Positions 26,797 through 35,738 of a stretch of DNA of 64,000 nt are shown here, piece by piece. The notes under the pieces were generated by a model. That model was not told where the DNA came from, searched no databases, and saw only the letters and a list, made by a program, of their open reading frames with translations. The position numbers and the translations under genes were made by a program. The first letter of the stretch is position 1. The number at the start of each line of letters is the position of its first letter. This DNA is from Neobacillus sp. PS3-12 (GTDB lineage Bacteria; Bacillota; Bacilli; Bacillales; Cytobacillaceae): assembly GCF_030915385.1 (NCBI RefSeq), contig NZ_CP133268.1:4686001-4750000 (forward strand), given 5' to 3'.

Positions 26797-28086
26797 TTGT
26801 CACAAACAAAAGAAAAACAGATACTGAAATCGGTTTTTGATAAGGTTGATGATCTGTGGGAGGATGAAGTTTCATTTTTAAGTAATCTAGGAAAATACCA
26901 GAGTACTCTGGGAAATGAGGCTCTCATTCAACAATATATTGGAAATTTCTTAAAAAATGAAATGGGTATGGACGTAGATATTTTTACCCCTGATTTAGAG
27001 AAAATTTCTAAGCATAAAGGGTATTCGACACCTGAATGGCCGTATGATGATAGACCAAATGTAGTAGGTAAACTAGCAACAGAAGGAGCGAAGATCGGGA
27101 AAAGCCTAATCATTCAAGGTCATATTGATGTTGTAAGTCCGGAACCCGTAGAGTTATGGGATTATGATCCTTGGGGCTCAGTAATTGAGGGGAATAGGAT
27201 GTATGGCCGTGGGATACAGGATATGAAATCTGGTGTAGCTGCCATGATCTTTGCGTTAAAAGCGATAAAGGATACCGGGATCAAGCTTGGTTCAGATGTC
27301 CTCGTTGAAACGGTTATTGAAGAAGAATGTACAGGTAATGGTGCACTAGCGACATTAGTGGAGGGCTATAAAGCAGATGGTGCCCTTATTCCGGAGCCAT
27401 TTGGACAAACGGCTTTAGATGCTCAAGTCGGTGTCTTTTGGATGAGAGTCAAAGTAAAAGGGTTAGGTGCGCACACGGAGCGAGCAGATCGGGCTGTAAA
27501 TGCTATCGAAAAAGCGATGATCCTAGTTAACGCAATTCAAGAATATCGATCCTATCTAAACCAATTAGAAAAACATGATAAATATAAGAATAATCCTCAT
27601 CCATTAAACGTTAATATCGGTACAATTCATTCCGGGGACTGGCCATCAAGTGTACCAGCTGAATGCACCTTCGAAGTAAGAGTTGGGTTTTACCCTGGTG
27701 TGGACCCGCAAAAAGCCAAGGAAGAAGTAAAGGAATGGATCCTAAAAGCCGCGATGCAGGACGAATGGTTAAAAAAAGTGGGGCCGGAAATTAGCTTTTA
27801 CGGATTTCATGCGGAAGGGGTATCTCTAGATCGAGATTTAGAGATCTTTAAAACTCTGGAATGTGCTCACAAACTAGTAACGGGGAAGGAATTAGAATAT
27901 GCCGCAATTACCTGTACAACTGATATAAAATACTATAATTTATATTATGATATCCCTTGTACCTGTTATGGACCAAAAGGTGGAAACATGCATGGAGCAA
28001 ATGAGTGGGTTGATTTAAATAGTGTAAAAGAAGTTACAAAAGCTTATGCTGCCTTCATCATTGACTGGTGTAAAACAAGAATTTAA
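26797..28086 (+). CDS. M20 family peptidase/deacylase (ArgE/DapE-like)
   Basis: A 429-residue two-zinc hydrolase. IIQGHIDVVSPEP and GRGIQDMKSGVAAM carry the first metal ligands and TVIEEECTGNGAL the catalytic Glu pair; GLGAHTERADRAVNAIEKA is the lid domain. TTG start after GGAGGGG. The length resembles the YlmB-type deformylase/deacylase branch. It closes the import-and-hydrolysis operon, so it probably cleaves an N-acyl or N-formyl group from an intermediate. Confidence 0.88.
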   Translation: MSQTKEKQILKSVFDKVDDLWEDEVSFLSNLGKYQSTLGNEALIQQYIGNFLKNEMGMDVDIFTPDLEKISKHKGYSTPEWPYDDRPNVVGKLATEGAKIGKSLIIQGHIDVVSPEPVELWDYDPWGSVIEGNRMYGRGIQDMKSGVAAMIFALKAIKDTGIKLGSDVLVETVIEEECTGNGALATLVEGYKADGALIPEPFGQTALDAQVGVFWMRVKVKGLGAHTERADRAVNAIEKAMILVNAIQEYRSYLNQLEKHDKYKNNPHPLNVNIGTIHSGDWPSSVPAECTFEVRVGFYPGVDPQKAKEEVKEWILKAAMQDEWLKKVGPEISFYGFHAEGVSLDRDLEIFKTLECAHKLVTGKELEYAAITCTTDIKYYNLYYDIPCTCYGPKGGNMHGANEWVDLNSVKEVTKAYAAFIIDWCKTRI

Positions 28087-28098
28087 TGTAACCCCAAA

Positions 28099-28136
28099 AA
28101 GGCAAATTCATGCTATCTTGGAAAGTGAATTTGCCT
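28099..28136. terminator. Bidirectional terminator between convergent genes
   Basis: AGGCAAATTCA and TGAATTTGCCT around a 14-base loop, between the M20 gene and the convergent regulator. Confidence 0.75.
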
Positions 28137-28189
28137 GTTATTGATAATAATAACGTCCCAATTATGAATTATAGGAAAACATTCCTTAA

Positions 28190-29620
28190 CTAGTCTTCCA
28201 TTTTTGTTTCATTTTCTTCAGCAATCCTTATATTATATTTCTTTACTCTTCTCATCAGTAATGATTGGGTAACACCCAAAAATTTTGCAGCTTTTCTTGT
28301 CGATTTATATTTTTCTAATGCATCCACAATCAAATTTTGTTCTGTTTCCTCAAGCAGATTAGTCATTGACGAAAAATTTTTTGCATGGAATACACTAATG
28401 CCACTGTTTTGTTGGACCAAATGCTGATTAAGATCCTCTTCTGTGATCTGTTCATCTGATAAGATGACGAGACGTTCAATTAGGTTTTCTAATTCTCTGA
28501 CATTTCCCGGCCAGGAGTGTTTGTAAAAAGCATTCAACACTTCCTTGGAAAATGTCTTTTTTACATCATACTTTTGATTGAAGATATGTAAAAAATGCTG
28601 AGCCAATTCTTCAATGTCTTCTAAACTTTCACGGAGTGGAGGTAATTTGACAGTTAAAACGTTAAGCCTATGCAGTAAGTCTGATCGGAACGTTCCCTTA
28701 GCCACCATATCATCTAAATTTTGATTTGTAGCTGTAATAATTCGAACATCCGCTTGTTGGTATTTTCTTGCTCCTATTGGTAAATACTGTTTCGTTTGTA
28801 CGAAATATAATAATTTTGCTTGTAAATACGATGGAAGTTCACCAATTTCATCAAGGAAGAGTGTCCCTCTTTCAGCAGCTTGAATTAATCCACTTTTTCC
28901 TTGGGAAGCAGCTCCAGTAAATGAACCTTTTTCATAACCAAATAATTCTGATTCCAAGAGAGATTCTGGCAATGAAGCGCAGTTGATCTGTACAAAAGGG
29001 CCGCTTTTTCTCTTGCTTAACAGATGGATCTTTTCTGCTGTCATACTTTTTCCTGTGCCTGTTTCACCAATTATCATTACAGTCGTATCGACATTTGCAA
29101 TTTTTGGCATTAATTTTTCTGCATTTTCATAGCTTTTACTTTTTCTTTTCCAGTATGAACTTTTTTGCTTAATAGCGATTGTACTCTGTTTTCTAATTTC
29201 TTCGCTGTATTTTTTTAGCAGTCCTTCTGTTTCATGCAATTTAGTTGTGTTTTTCACAGCTTCTGTAATATCACGGGAATGAGCAACAGTCACAATCACT
29301 TTTCCTTCTTCGTCCTTTACTAAGTGACCAGTTGCGATATATTTTCTTCCCTCGTTTACAATCTGTACTGTACTTACATTTTTGTTTAGCTCAAGAGCCA
29401 TTCTTGTAACTGACGGGGAATAAATACCCTGTTTTTCAAGATCTTTTACATTTTTTCCGATTATTTTATCTTTCGGCAATCGGCACATTCTTTCGCTTGC
29501 TTTATTTAACCATAATGTATTTCCATTAGAGTCCGAAATATAGATTGCATCTTTAATAGAATCCAGGATATCCACAAAAAGTTTTGGATTTTCATATAGG
29601 AATGTTATTAATTCTCTCAA
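28190..29620 (-). CDS. Sigma-54 dependent activator (PAS-AAA+-HTH)
   Basis: A 476-residue enhancer-binding protein. PAS domain (about 12-125, DAIYISDSNGNTLWLNKASE), AAA+ domain (about 165-400) with Walker A GETGTGKS, the sigma-54 contact loop GSFTGA, Walker B FLDEIGEL, and a TyrR-type HTH at the end (YKSTRKAAKFLGVTQS). TTG start after GAGGGAG. It converges on the Liv/hydrolase operon, whose promoter is of the sigma-54 type, and shares an 11-base motif with that promoter region, so it is the likely activator of it. Confidence 0.92.
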   Translation of the reverse strand: MRELITFLYENPKLFVDILDSIKDAIYISDSNGNTLWLNKASERMCRLPKDKIIGKNVKDLEKQGIYSPSVTRMALELNKNVSTVQIVNEGRKYIATGHLVKDEEGKVIVTVAHSRDITEAVKNTTKLHETEGLLKKYSEEIRKQSTIAIKQKSSYWKRKSKSYENAEKLMPKIANVDTTVMIIGETGTGKSMTAEKIHLLSKRKSGPFVQINCASLPESLLESELFGYEKGSFTGAASQGKSGLIQAAERGTLFLDEIGELPSYLQAKLLYFVQTKQYLPIGARKYQQADVRIITATNQNLDDMVAKGTFRSDLLHRLNVLTVKLPPLRESLEDIEELAQHFLHIFNQKYDVKKTFSKEVLNAFYKHSWPGNVRELENLIERLVILSDEQITEEDLNQHLVQQNSGISVFHAKNFSSMTNLLEETEQNLIVDALEKYKSTRKAAKFLGVTQSLLMRRVKKYNIRIAEENETKMED

Positions 29621-29650
29621 CTTTATGCTCCCTCTTTACAAAATGAAATT

Positions 29651-29661
29651 CTTTCGATTCG
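29651..29661. promoter_or_regulatory. Candidate autoregulatory activator site
   Basis: CTTTCGATTCG, the reverse complement of the motif at 19898-19908, 30 bases upstream of the activator start codon. Confidence 0.35.
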
Positions 29662-29839
29662 TTTATATACTTTTTATCTATAATAATAGTTTCTATGCGG
29701 CGAATTCGATTCAAGTGAGTTGGTTCAATTAAAATCATACAGAATATTATGAATATAATCAAAAATCCCCTTAGTTTTATTGCAAATATACCTAAAAATC
29801 GCTGGAAAATTTAAAAAATGACTAGAAAGGTTGATGAAT

Positions 29840-30448
29840 ATGTACATCCCTGAATACTTTAAAATTAATGATAAAGAAATGATCTATGCAGTTATTGAAA
29901 AAAATAGTTTTGCAACATTATTTTCCCAACATAATGGGGAGCCTTATGCCACGCATCTGCCTTTAACGTTGAACCGGGAGAATGATTTTCTATATGGACA
30001 TTTTGCATTGCAAAACGAGCAATGGAAAGATATAGAGAACCAGAAAATTCTTGTGACTTTTCAAGGACCGCATTGCTATATATCTCCTTCGTGGTACGAG
30101 ACCAATAAAGCAGTCCCCACTTGGAATTATGTAGCTATCCATGTTTATGGGCATTTAAAGATTTTAGAAAATAAGCAAGAAGTCTTCCATTCATTACAAG
30201 ATATGGTAAGTAAATACGAGGACCCTAACAGCTCCTATAATTTAAATGATATTGATCCAACCTACATTGAAGGTATGAGTAGGGGAATTGTAGGCTTTAA
30301 GATAGAAATTACGAAAATGGAGGGGAAAATGAAATTAAGTCAGAATCATCCAATTGAACGTAAAAAATTAATTATTAAAAGCTTAGAAGATTCTACAGAC
30401 CAAAATAATAAGGAAATCGCTGATCTTATGGAGAAAAACCTAATGTAA
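29840..30448 (+). CDS. PaiB-like FMN-binding protein
   Basis: A 202-residue member of the PaiB/FMN-binding negative regulator family, a split-barrel flavin fold. It opens with MYIPEYF as usual in the family and has HLPLTLNRE, CYISPSWYE, VPTWNYVAIHVYG and a C-terminal GFKIEITKMEGKMKLSQN. Start ATG 29840 is chosen by the conserved N-terminus and nine-base spacing from AGAAAGG. In Bacillus subtilis PaiB sits next to the polyamine acetyltransferase PaiA; here no acetyltransferase is adjacent. Confidence 0.9.
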   Translation: MYIPEYFKINDKEMIYAVIEKNSFATLFSQHNGEPYATHLPLTLNRENDFLYGHFALQNEQWKDIENQKILVTFQGPHCYISPSWYETNKAVPTWNYVAIHVYGHLKILENKQEVFHSLQDMVSKYEDPNSSYNLNDIDPTYIEGMSRGIVGFKIEITKMEGKMKLSQNHPIERKKLIIKSLEDSTDQNNKEIADLMEKNLM

Positions 30449-30500
30449 CAGCATAATCGCTGATCTTATGGAGAAAAACCTAATATAACAGCATAATCGT
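30421..30500 (+). repeat. Forty-base tandem duplication over the paiB stop
   Basis: The 40 bases 30421-30460 are repeated at 30461-30500 with two differences. The second copy is non-coding because the first stop is intact. Confidence 0.85.
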
Positions 30501-30511
30501 TAATTAAATCA

Positions 30512-30569
30512 TTGCCTGATACCGTAAAAAGACATTTTTTCACATTTGTCTTTCATTGGTGTCAGGCAC
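30512..30569. repeat. Palindromic repeat, family C
   Basis: Outer arms TGCCTGATACC and GGTGTCAGGCA, inner arms AAAGACA and TGTCTTT. A related element is at 49852-49913 and a half element at 50801-50817. Followed by CTATTTTTT, it may serve as the paiB terminator. A remnant of family B (GAACCGTCCC) follows at about 30600. Confidence 0.7.
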
Positions 30570-30728
30570 TATTTTTTAGGATTCGTTTTTCAGTGGTCTC
30601 GAACCGTCCCTATGTTCTACCTTATTAATCCCCTTCCAAACATTTGTTTATAGTTTCACTTCTTACTTAATTGGAATTTTATTTTTAAAAAAACCAATAA
30701 TAAAAACAAAAAAATAAGGAGGGTTTAA

Positions 30729-31202
30729 ATGGGATTTTCGATTTTTTTCTTTCTTACTTGGCTTATTATTGGAATATTTTTTATGATACGTAAGGAATTG
30801 AGCATTGTGGAAAATACTTGGATCTTCTTAATTTCATTTATTGTCATTATAAATGTTTCTTGGATTAACACAGAAGAGATGAAGATGATTAATCTAACCA
30901 AAGGTGGGATCGATTACACGGCATATATATTAAACAGAAGTATAATATTGCCGCTATTGTTATTATTGCAATTGAATATTCTTTTGAAAAGTAAAACTTT
31001 GACCAAGAAAGTTTTAATCATCTTTACAAGTTTAATCATTATGCTTGGTTTGAGCGTTCTTTCCACCTATTTTAATATCACTAACTACATAAAGTGGAAT
31101 TTGTTCTACGATGGAATTTTTTATTTAATTCTTCAACTAATTGCTTATTATTCCTATAGATTATTTAAAAAAGTAAATAAAAATAAGGTGGGATATTCAT
31201 GA
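30729..31202 (+). CDS. Small integral membrane protein, unknown function
   Basis: A 157-residue protein with four to five hydrophobic segments and a short basic C-terminus. AAGGAGGG precedes the ATG. Its stop overlaps the ATG of the next gene (ATGA), so the two are translationally coupled and probably work together. I do not recognise a catalytic motif. Similar small membrane proteins occur in pairs in spore-forming bacilli. Confidence 0.75.
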   Translation: MGFSIFFFLTWLIIGIFFMIRKELSIVENTWIFLISFIVIINVSWINTEEMKMINLTKGGIDYTAYILNRSIILPLLLLLQLNILLKSKTLTKKVLIIFTSLIIMLGLSVLSTYFNITNYIKWNLFYDGIFYLILQLIAYYSYRLFKKVNKNKVGYS

Positions 31203-31702
31203 TACTCTGGGAACATTACGATAAAAATGAAATCTATATCATATTGATGTTAATAATCTCTTATTCCGCTTTAATTTCTCTGCCAAAAAAGCTCCCCCTT
31301 AATATTACACTCTTATTTCTAGTATGGGGATTTGCCAGCTCAACTTTATTTGATTTTACAATTGGTGGAGGTTTGCTTGATTTTTATAAAGTAAATGATT
31401 CAAATCGGTATGAATTAACAGATGTCCTAACATATTTTTTATTTGCCACGTTTGGTTATTATTTTGTTTATTTTTATGAAAGGTTTAACATTAACAAAAA
31501 AAGCTTTGTTTTTTATGTTTTTGGGTGGATGATAGTCGGACTTTTTATGGAAAAAGTATCTACATGGATGGGAGTAACACAATACCAAAACGGGTACAAA
31601 CTCCCCTATTCTGTTGCGGTATTCTTAGTGGTTCAAACAACAACGGGTCTTTACTATGAATGGATAAAAAAGAGGGAGAGGACCCGAATCCAACCTACCT
31701 AA
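31199..31702 (+). CDS. CBO0543-like small membrane protein
   Basis: A 167-residue protein with about five membrane segments, resembling the uncharacterised CBO0543 family of Bacillus and Clostridium: an early pair of helices, the DVLTYFLFATFGYYFVYFYE region, and the late FMEKVSTWMGVTQYQNGYK loop. Coupled to the upstream membrane protein by an ATGA overlap. Function unknown. Confidence 0.75.
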   Translation: MILWEHYDKNEIYIILMLIISYSALISLPKKLPLNITLLFLVWGFASSTLFDFTIGGGLLDFYKVNDSNRYELTDVLTYFLFATFGYYFVYFYERFNINKKSFVFYVFGWMIVGLFMEKVSTWMGVTQYQNGYKLPYSVAVFLVVQTTTGLYYEWIKKRERTRIQPT

Positions 31703-31884
31703 TGAAAAACTTATCAACAAAGGGAGCTTTAATTTTTATCTCTAAGATTGTGAAAAATTACACTTAAACAAACGGGTGCGTTAGTAAAACAACCTTAAAT
31801 CTCACTGAAGCCAAAGTAAGCATTATTTTATTCACTCAAATGCATATTTTGGCTTCTTATTATCCTGTTGAACTTTTAATCCAT

Positions 31885-31971
31885 TGGTAAATATATTGGC
31901 GATGTGTGGTAAATCCCTTGGCGTACCTTGGTAAAAAAGATGGCAAGGGTGGTAAAATCTTGTGGCCGTAA
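31885..31971. repeat. Four tandem repeats of about 22 bases with TGGTAAA
   Basis: TGGTAAA begins at 31885, 31907, 31929 and 31950 (spacing 22, 22, 21), each followed about eight to ten bases later by TGGC. They lie between the small membrane protein gene and the 3' end of the permease. Regular helical spacing suggests a protein-binding array; function unknown. Confidence 0.6.
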
Positions 31972-33510
31972 TCAATCACGAGTATTCAAAGCATGCACAC
32001 TTTGATGAGAGTCATGTTTTTTCGGGATCGCATCATTGTACGGCATATTGCTATGTCCGTAGCTGCGATGAATCATCATATATAGTAATCCAACCGCAAC
32101 CACAACAGCTCCTGAAACGAGCACGATATAGTTATCATACCAAGCGGCATTCGGCGTTCTTGGCCAACACATGTCAATCATTGCGATGATTCCGTAAACA
32201 AGAGCACCAATATTGACTGGAAGTCCCCACTTGCCCAATTGGTATTTACCGCTTGGTCTCCAGCCTTTCAGTCTGGCCCGAAGTGCTGCAAGGACCACCA
32301 TTTGGAATCCAACATAGATTCCAAGCGACGCAAAACTGACGATCTTTGTGAGCGCATCTGTAGACACTTTTGAACCAAGAACAATGATGGCTGGAACAAT
32401 GGCTGAAAGTAGCAACGAATGTGGAGGGATGTGGCGGGCAGCCGAAAACTTCTTTAGCAATCGGCTTCCGATTATCATATCATCACGCCCATACGAATAG
32501 GAAAGTCTGCTGGCTGCCGCCTGTAAACTTATCGTACATGAAAGGAAAGAAATCAATACAATACCCAGTACGATTTTTGCACCAACAGGACCAAAAGCTG
32601 CGTTTAACAATGTATCAACTGGTGTTACGTCCTTCCCGGAAATCACTGCAGGGATATCAGCAACGGAAAGTACTAAGGCAAGGCAAACAAACATTGCTGC
32701 AGCACCGCCAATGTAAATCGTTCGGCGCATTGCTTTAGGGATTAGAGCACCTGGATTCGGTACTTCTTCCGCAACATCACCACAAGCTTCGAACCCAAAA
32801 TATAGAAAAGTTCCAATTAAACCGGCTGCAGCAAATGCATATAAGTAGCTATGACTGCCTTGCGCACCAAAAGAATGAAAGAGGACACCAAGATTGTGAT
32901 GCCTTTGGGTGAGAAGAAGCCAAGAACCAACGGCAAGCGCCCCGATAATCTCGGCAGTAAAACCAATAACGGCTGCAGCGGCGAGAACTTTTGTGCCAAG
33001 AAAGTTGATGATGGTCGCCAGTACCAAAATGAGTATTGCACAAATAATCGTCGAGTCCACTGATGCTTGAAAACCCAAAATTTGTGCCAGAAAAGGTCCG
33101 GCTCCATATACAACACTGGCGATTGTTACAAACAAAGCAATTAAATAAACCCAGCCAGTCATCCACGCATACTTCCGCCCCCATAATCTTCGCGCCCAAG
33201 GATAAATTCCTCCTGCAACAGGGTATTGTGCAACAATTTCACTAAAGACGAGTGCGACCAGTAATTGTCCGAGTCCAGTGATGAGAAGGCTCCAAATCAT
33301 CGGAGGACCTCCTTGTGCAAGTGCGTAGGCAAATACTGTGTACACACCAACCACTGGAGAAAGATAGGTAAACCCAAGGGAAAAGTTTGCCCACGGACTC
33401 ATGTCGCGGCGAAATTCGGATTTGTATCCAAGTGTTGCAAGATGTGCAGCATCACTATCATGATGCTGGGATCCAGTTCTGCTCGTTTTTTTGTTCGGAT
33501 TTTCTTGCAT
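31972..33510 (-). CDS. APC-family amino-acid/GABA-type permease (intact paralogue)
   Basis: A 512-residue transporter with twelve membrane segments, of the amino-acid/choline branch of the APC superfamily (UGA4/Bat1-like). Features: SPWANFSLGFTYLSPVVGVY in the first helix, GGIYPWARRLWGRKYAWM, and GFEACGDVAEEVPNP. ATG 33510 after AAGGAGG. It is the intact counterpart of the frameshifted gene at 4959-6505. A sigma-54-like promoter lies upstream, and the divergent gene is a putrescine importer, so GABA, the product of putrescine breakdown, is a reasonable substrate guess. Confidence 0.92.
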   Translation of the reverse strand: MQENPNKKTSRTGSQHHDSDAAHLATLGYKSEFRRDMSPWANFSLGFTYLSPVVGVYTVFAYALAQGGPPMIWSLLITGLGQLLVALVFSEIVAQYPVAGGIYPWARRLWGRKYAWMTGWVYLIALFVTIASVVYGAGPFLAQILGFQASVDSTIICAILILVLATIINFLGTKVLAAAAVIGFTAEIIGALAVGSWLLLTQRHHNLGVLFHSFGAQGSHSYLYAFAAAGLIGTFLYFGFEACGDVAEEVPNPGALIPKAMRRTIYIGGAAAMFVCLALVLSVADIPAVISGKDVTPVDTLLNAAFGPVGAKIVLGIVLISFLSCTISLQAAASRLSYSYGRDDMIIGSRLLKKFSAARHIPPHSLLLSAIVPAIIVLGSKVSTDALTKIVSFASLGIYVGFQMVVLAALRARLKGWRPSGKYQLGKWGLPVNIGALVYGIIAMIDMCWPRTPNAAWYDNYIVLVSGAVVVAVGLLYMMIHRSYGHSNMPYNDAIPKKHDSHQSVHALNTRD

Positions 33511-33548
33511 TTGTTTAACCTCCTTAAATAAAAGTTATTATCTTACTT

Positions 33549-33563
33549 GCAATTATCATGCCG
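33549..33563 (-). promoter_or_regulatory. Sigma-54 promoter of the GABA-type permease
   Basis: Minus strand CGGCATGATAATTGC fits YGGCAY-N5-TTGC, slightly off consensus at the -24 box, 39 bases before the ATG. Confidence 0.7.
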
Positions 33564-33797
33564 TTTTAAAAATGGTGAATATTCAGTAAAATAAACTAAT
33601 ATAACACCTGTATTTATTCAAGTTTGCATGTCTGTCACTCGTGCCTGGCACTTTTTGCTGAAAAGAAATATCCATTATCCCCGAATGTAAAGCCTGATTT
33701 TTGTACGACAGGAGCATTTTGGCGGCAGTCTTCTTCCGGAAGGGATGTGTAAAAGCCATAAATTAGATTTATGCCTCTTATTCAGAATTGATTAGCT

Positions 33798-33813
33798 TAT
33801 GCAAGATGGTATA
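33798..33813. promoter_or_regulatory. Activator-site palindrome (putrescine regulon copy 1)
   Basis: TATGCAAGATGGTATA, between two divergent sigma-54 promoters (33549-33563 on the minus strand, 34041-34056 on the plus strand). Copies also occur at 35595-35610 and 39969-39984, each upstream of a sigma-54 promoter. Confidence 0.7.
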
Positions 33814-34040
33814 AAGATTTGATTTTATAATCATTTAAAATACCTTTTTTTTACGATTTTGGAAGATCAACCGCTCCAGGCATTTGCTTTCACGGGCGTG
33901 ACGTGAAGCATCCTTGGGATTTAGATTCCCATACCCCGTACTCCCGCAGTAGTCAAGTGCCCTCTACATTCATCAGCAGGAGGCAAAAATCAACAATCTG
34001 CTTAAACACCGCATTTTACAAAACAACTTCATTTAAAATA

Positions 34041-34056
34041 TTGGCACGAAAATTGC
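34041..34056 (+). promoter_or_regulatory. Sigma-54 promoter of the putrescine importer gene
   Basis: TTGGCACGAAAATTGC, exact consensus, about 125 bases before the start codon. Confidence 0.92.
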
Positions 34057-34116
34057 AAATATTCAAAATATAAAAAATTAGTTAAAATGAAAGGAGGACA
34101 AGAGCGACTTAAATGA

Positions 34117-34140
34117 TTACTTGGAAACGCTTCCAAGTAA
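34117..34140 (+). promoter_or_regulatory. 24-bp perfect palindrome in the leader, cre-like
   Basis: TTACTTGGAA-ACGC-TTCCAAGTAA. The core TGGAAACGCTTCCA resembles a CcpA cre box except for symmetric G/C at two positions. Lying about 50-70 bases after the expected transcription start, it could act as a roadblock for carbon repression. Confidence 0.55.
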
Positions 34141-34181
34141 TTTGTCAATAAAAAGTTTCTATATATAAGGAGAGTTGATAC

Positions 34182-35534
34182 ATGGAGAATACTTCTCTTA
34201 AGCGCTCACTAGGCCTGTGGGCGATTGTCGGGTTGGGATTAGGTTATATGACGCCTACGATTGTGTTCGATACGTTTGGAATTGTATCAAATGAAACAAA
34301 CGGGGTTGTCCCGCTTGCCTATGTTACTGCTTTAATTGTTATGCTGTTTACTGCGATTAGCTATGGAAAAATGGTATCAGTTTTTCCAAGTGCCGGGTCA
34401 GCTTATACCTACACCAGGGAGACCATGAATCCCTATCTTGGATTCCTGGTTGGATGGTCAGCGTTACTAGATTATATCCTGTTGCCGATGGTAAATGCAT
34501 TAATCATTCGAATTTATATGGTATCAATATTTCCGCAAGTCCCTGCGTGGGTCTGGGTTGTCAGTTATGTTGCGGTCGTCACGGGCTTAAATGTTTGGAG
34601 TATGGGCAAAACCTCTAATTTAAATTCCTTACTTGTCATTTTTGAATTTGTGTTAATAGCCGCCTTTATTGTTCTCGCCTTTGTTCAGTTTTCGCATGGT
34701 ATGGGGAGGGGAACCCTTCTAACCGCGGCACCAATTTTTCATTCTAACATCCATTTTGGTGCTATTTTGACAGGAGCAACCGTCGTTTGCTTTTCATTTA
34801 TTGGTTTTGATGCTGTTACGATGTATGCGGAGGAAGCAATTGATAAAAAAATAATGACAAAAGCGATTATGCTTACTGTTTTTATTGGTGGAGCGATATT
34901 TTTTGTTGCGGGTTATTTCGCTCAAGCATTATTTCCAGACGTTTCTCATTTTAAAAACACGGATGATACCCTGCCTGAGATCGGCTTGTATGTAGGCGGA
35001 GCCATCTTTAAACTGATTTTCATTTCTGGTGCCTTAGCGGCAACCATTGCTTCCGGGCTCGCATCTCATTCAAGCGTATCACGGCTTTTGTATGTTATGG
35101 GGCGAAACGGTGTCCTTCCAAAAAAGCTGTTCGGCTATGTCCATCCAAAATTCCAGACACCTGCTTTCAATGTTATTCTTGTTGGGGTTATCTCACTTCT
35201 GGCCATTACACCAAGCCTCGAGCTAGTTTCGTCCTTTATTAACTTTGGAGCGCTGATTGCTTTCACATTCGTAAATTTATCTGTTATTGCTCATTTTGTA
35301 TTTCGTCATAAACGATTTAAAACGGCAAAAGATATTTTCTCCTACCTGATTATGCCGTTACTAGGGGCAGGATCAACAGGAATTCTCTGGTCCAACCTGC
35401 AAAAAGATGCCCTTATAGGAGGAATCATTTGGGCGGTTATTGGACTGGCATATCTGCTAGTCCAAATCAAATTCTTTAAAATCAAAACTGCGGATATTGA
35501 TTTTGACGATAAAGAACAACCATCTGCATTATAA
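34182..35534 (+). CDS. puuP: Putrescine importer (PuuP-like, APC family)
   Basis: A 450-residue APC transporter closely resembling Escherichia coli PuuP: LWAIVGLGLGYMTPTIVFDTFGI in helix 1, SAYTYTRETMNPYLGFLVGWS, CFSFIGFDAVT, and ASGLASHSSVSRLLYVMGR with GYVHPKFQTPAFNV. About twelve membrane segments. It starts a putrescine regulon: upstream are a sigma-54 promoter, an activator palindrome and a cre-like box; downstream are glutamate dehydrogenase, an activator, an aldehyde dehydrogenase and PatA. Another polyamine or amino acid is possible, but the similarity and context agree. Confidence 0.85.
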   Translation: MENTSLKRSLGLWAIVGLGLGYMTPTIVFDTFGIVSNETNGVVPLAYVTALIVMLFTAISYGKMVSVFPSAGSAYTYTRETMNPYLGFLVGWSALLDYILLPMVNALIIRIYMVSIFPQVPAWVWVVSYVAVVTGLNVWSMGKTSNLNSLLVIFEFVLIAAFIVLAFVQFSHGMGRGTLLTAAPIFHSNIHFGAILTGATVVCFSFIGFDAVTMYAEEAIDKKIMTKAIMLTVFIGGAIFFVAGYFAQALFPDVSHFKNTDDTLPEIGLYVGGAIFKLIFISGALAATIASGLASHSSVSRLLYVMGRNGVLPKKLFGYVHPKFQTPAFNVILVGVISLLAITPSLELVSSFINFGALIAFTFVNLSVIAHFVFRHKRFKTAKDIFSYLIMPLLGAGSTGILWSNLQKDALIGGIIWAVIGLAYLLVQIKFFKIKTADIDFDDKEQPSAL

Positions 35535-35591
35535 AGGGAGTAGGAAGGGCCTTTTAAGGGGGGCACTTCCTTTTTTCTTTTGTGGAGAGCC

Positions 35592-35613
35592 TATTATGCA
35601 AAATAGCATAATA
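35592..35613. promoter_or_regulatory. Activator-site palindrome (copy 2)
   Basis: TATTATGC-AAAATA-GCATAATA, perfect 8-base arms, about 70 bases before the glutamate dehydrogenase promoter. Confidence 0.75.
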
Positions 35614-35680
35614 GAGTCATTTTTTCATAAGATGGATCTTTTTTAAAACGAGAAACCAATTAGAATCAGCTGTTTTTTAG

Positions 35681-35696
35681 TTGGCACGGAACTTGC
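35681..35696 (+). promoter_or_regulatory. Sigma-54 promoter of the glutamate dehydrogenase operon
   Basis: TTGGCACGGAACTTGC, exact consensus, 43 bases before the start codon. Confidence 0.92.
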
Positions 35697-35738
35697 AATT
35701 TGTATTCATAACATTAGAAAAATGAGGTGTTTTGTAAA

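Noticed and set aside
31885..31971. CRISPR array
   Set aside because: The units are only about 22 bases in total, with no unique spacers between identical repeats.
33642..33659. TGGCACTTTTTGC as a plus-strand sigma-54 promoter
   Set aside because: The gap between the two boxes is three bases instead of five, so it cannot work as a -24/-12 promoter; it looks like a GTGCCTGGCAC repeat remnant.
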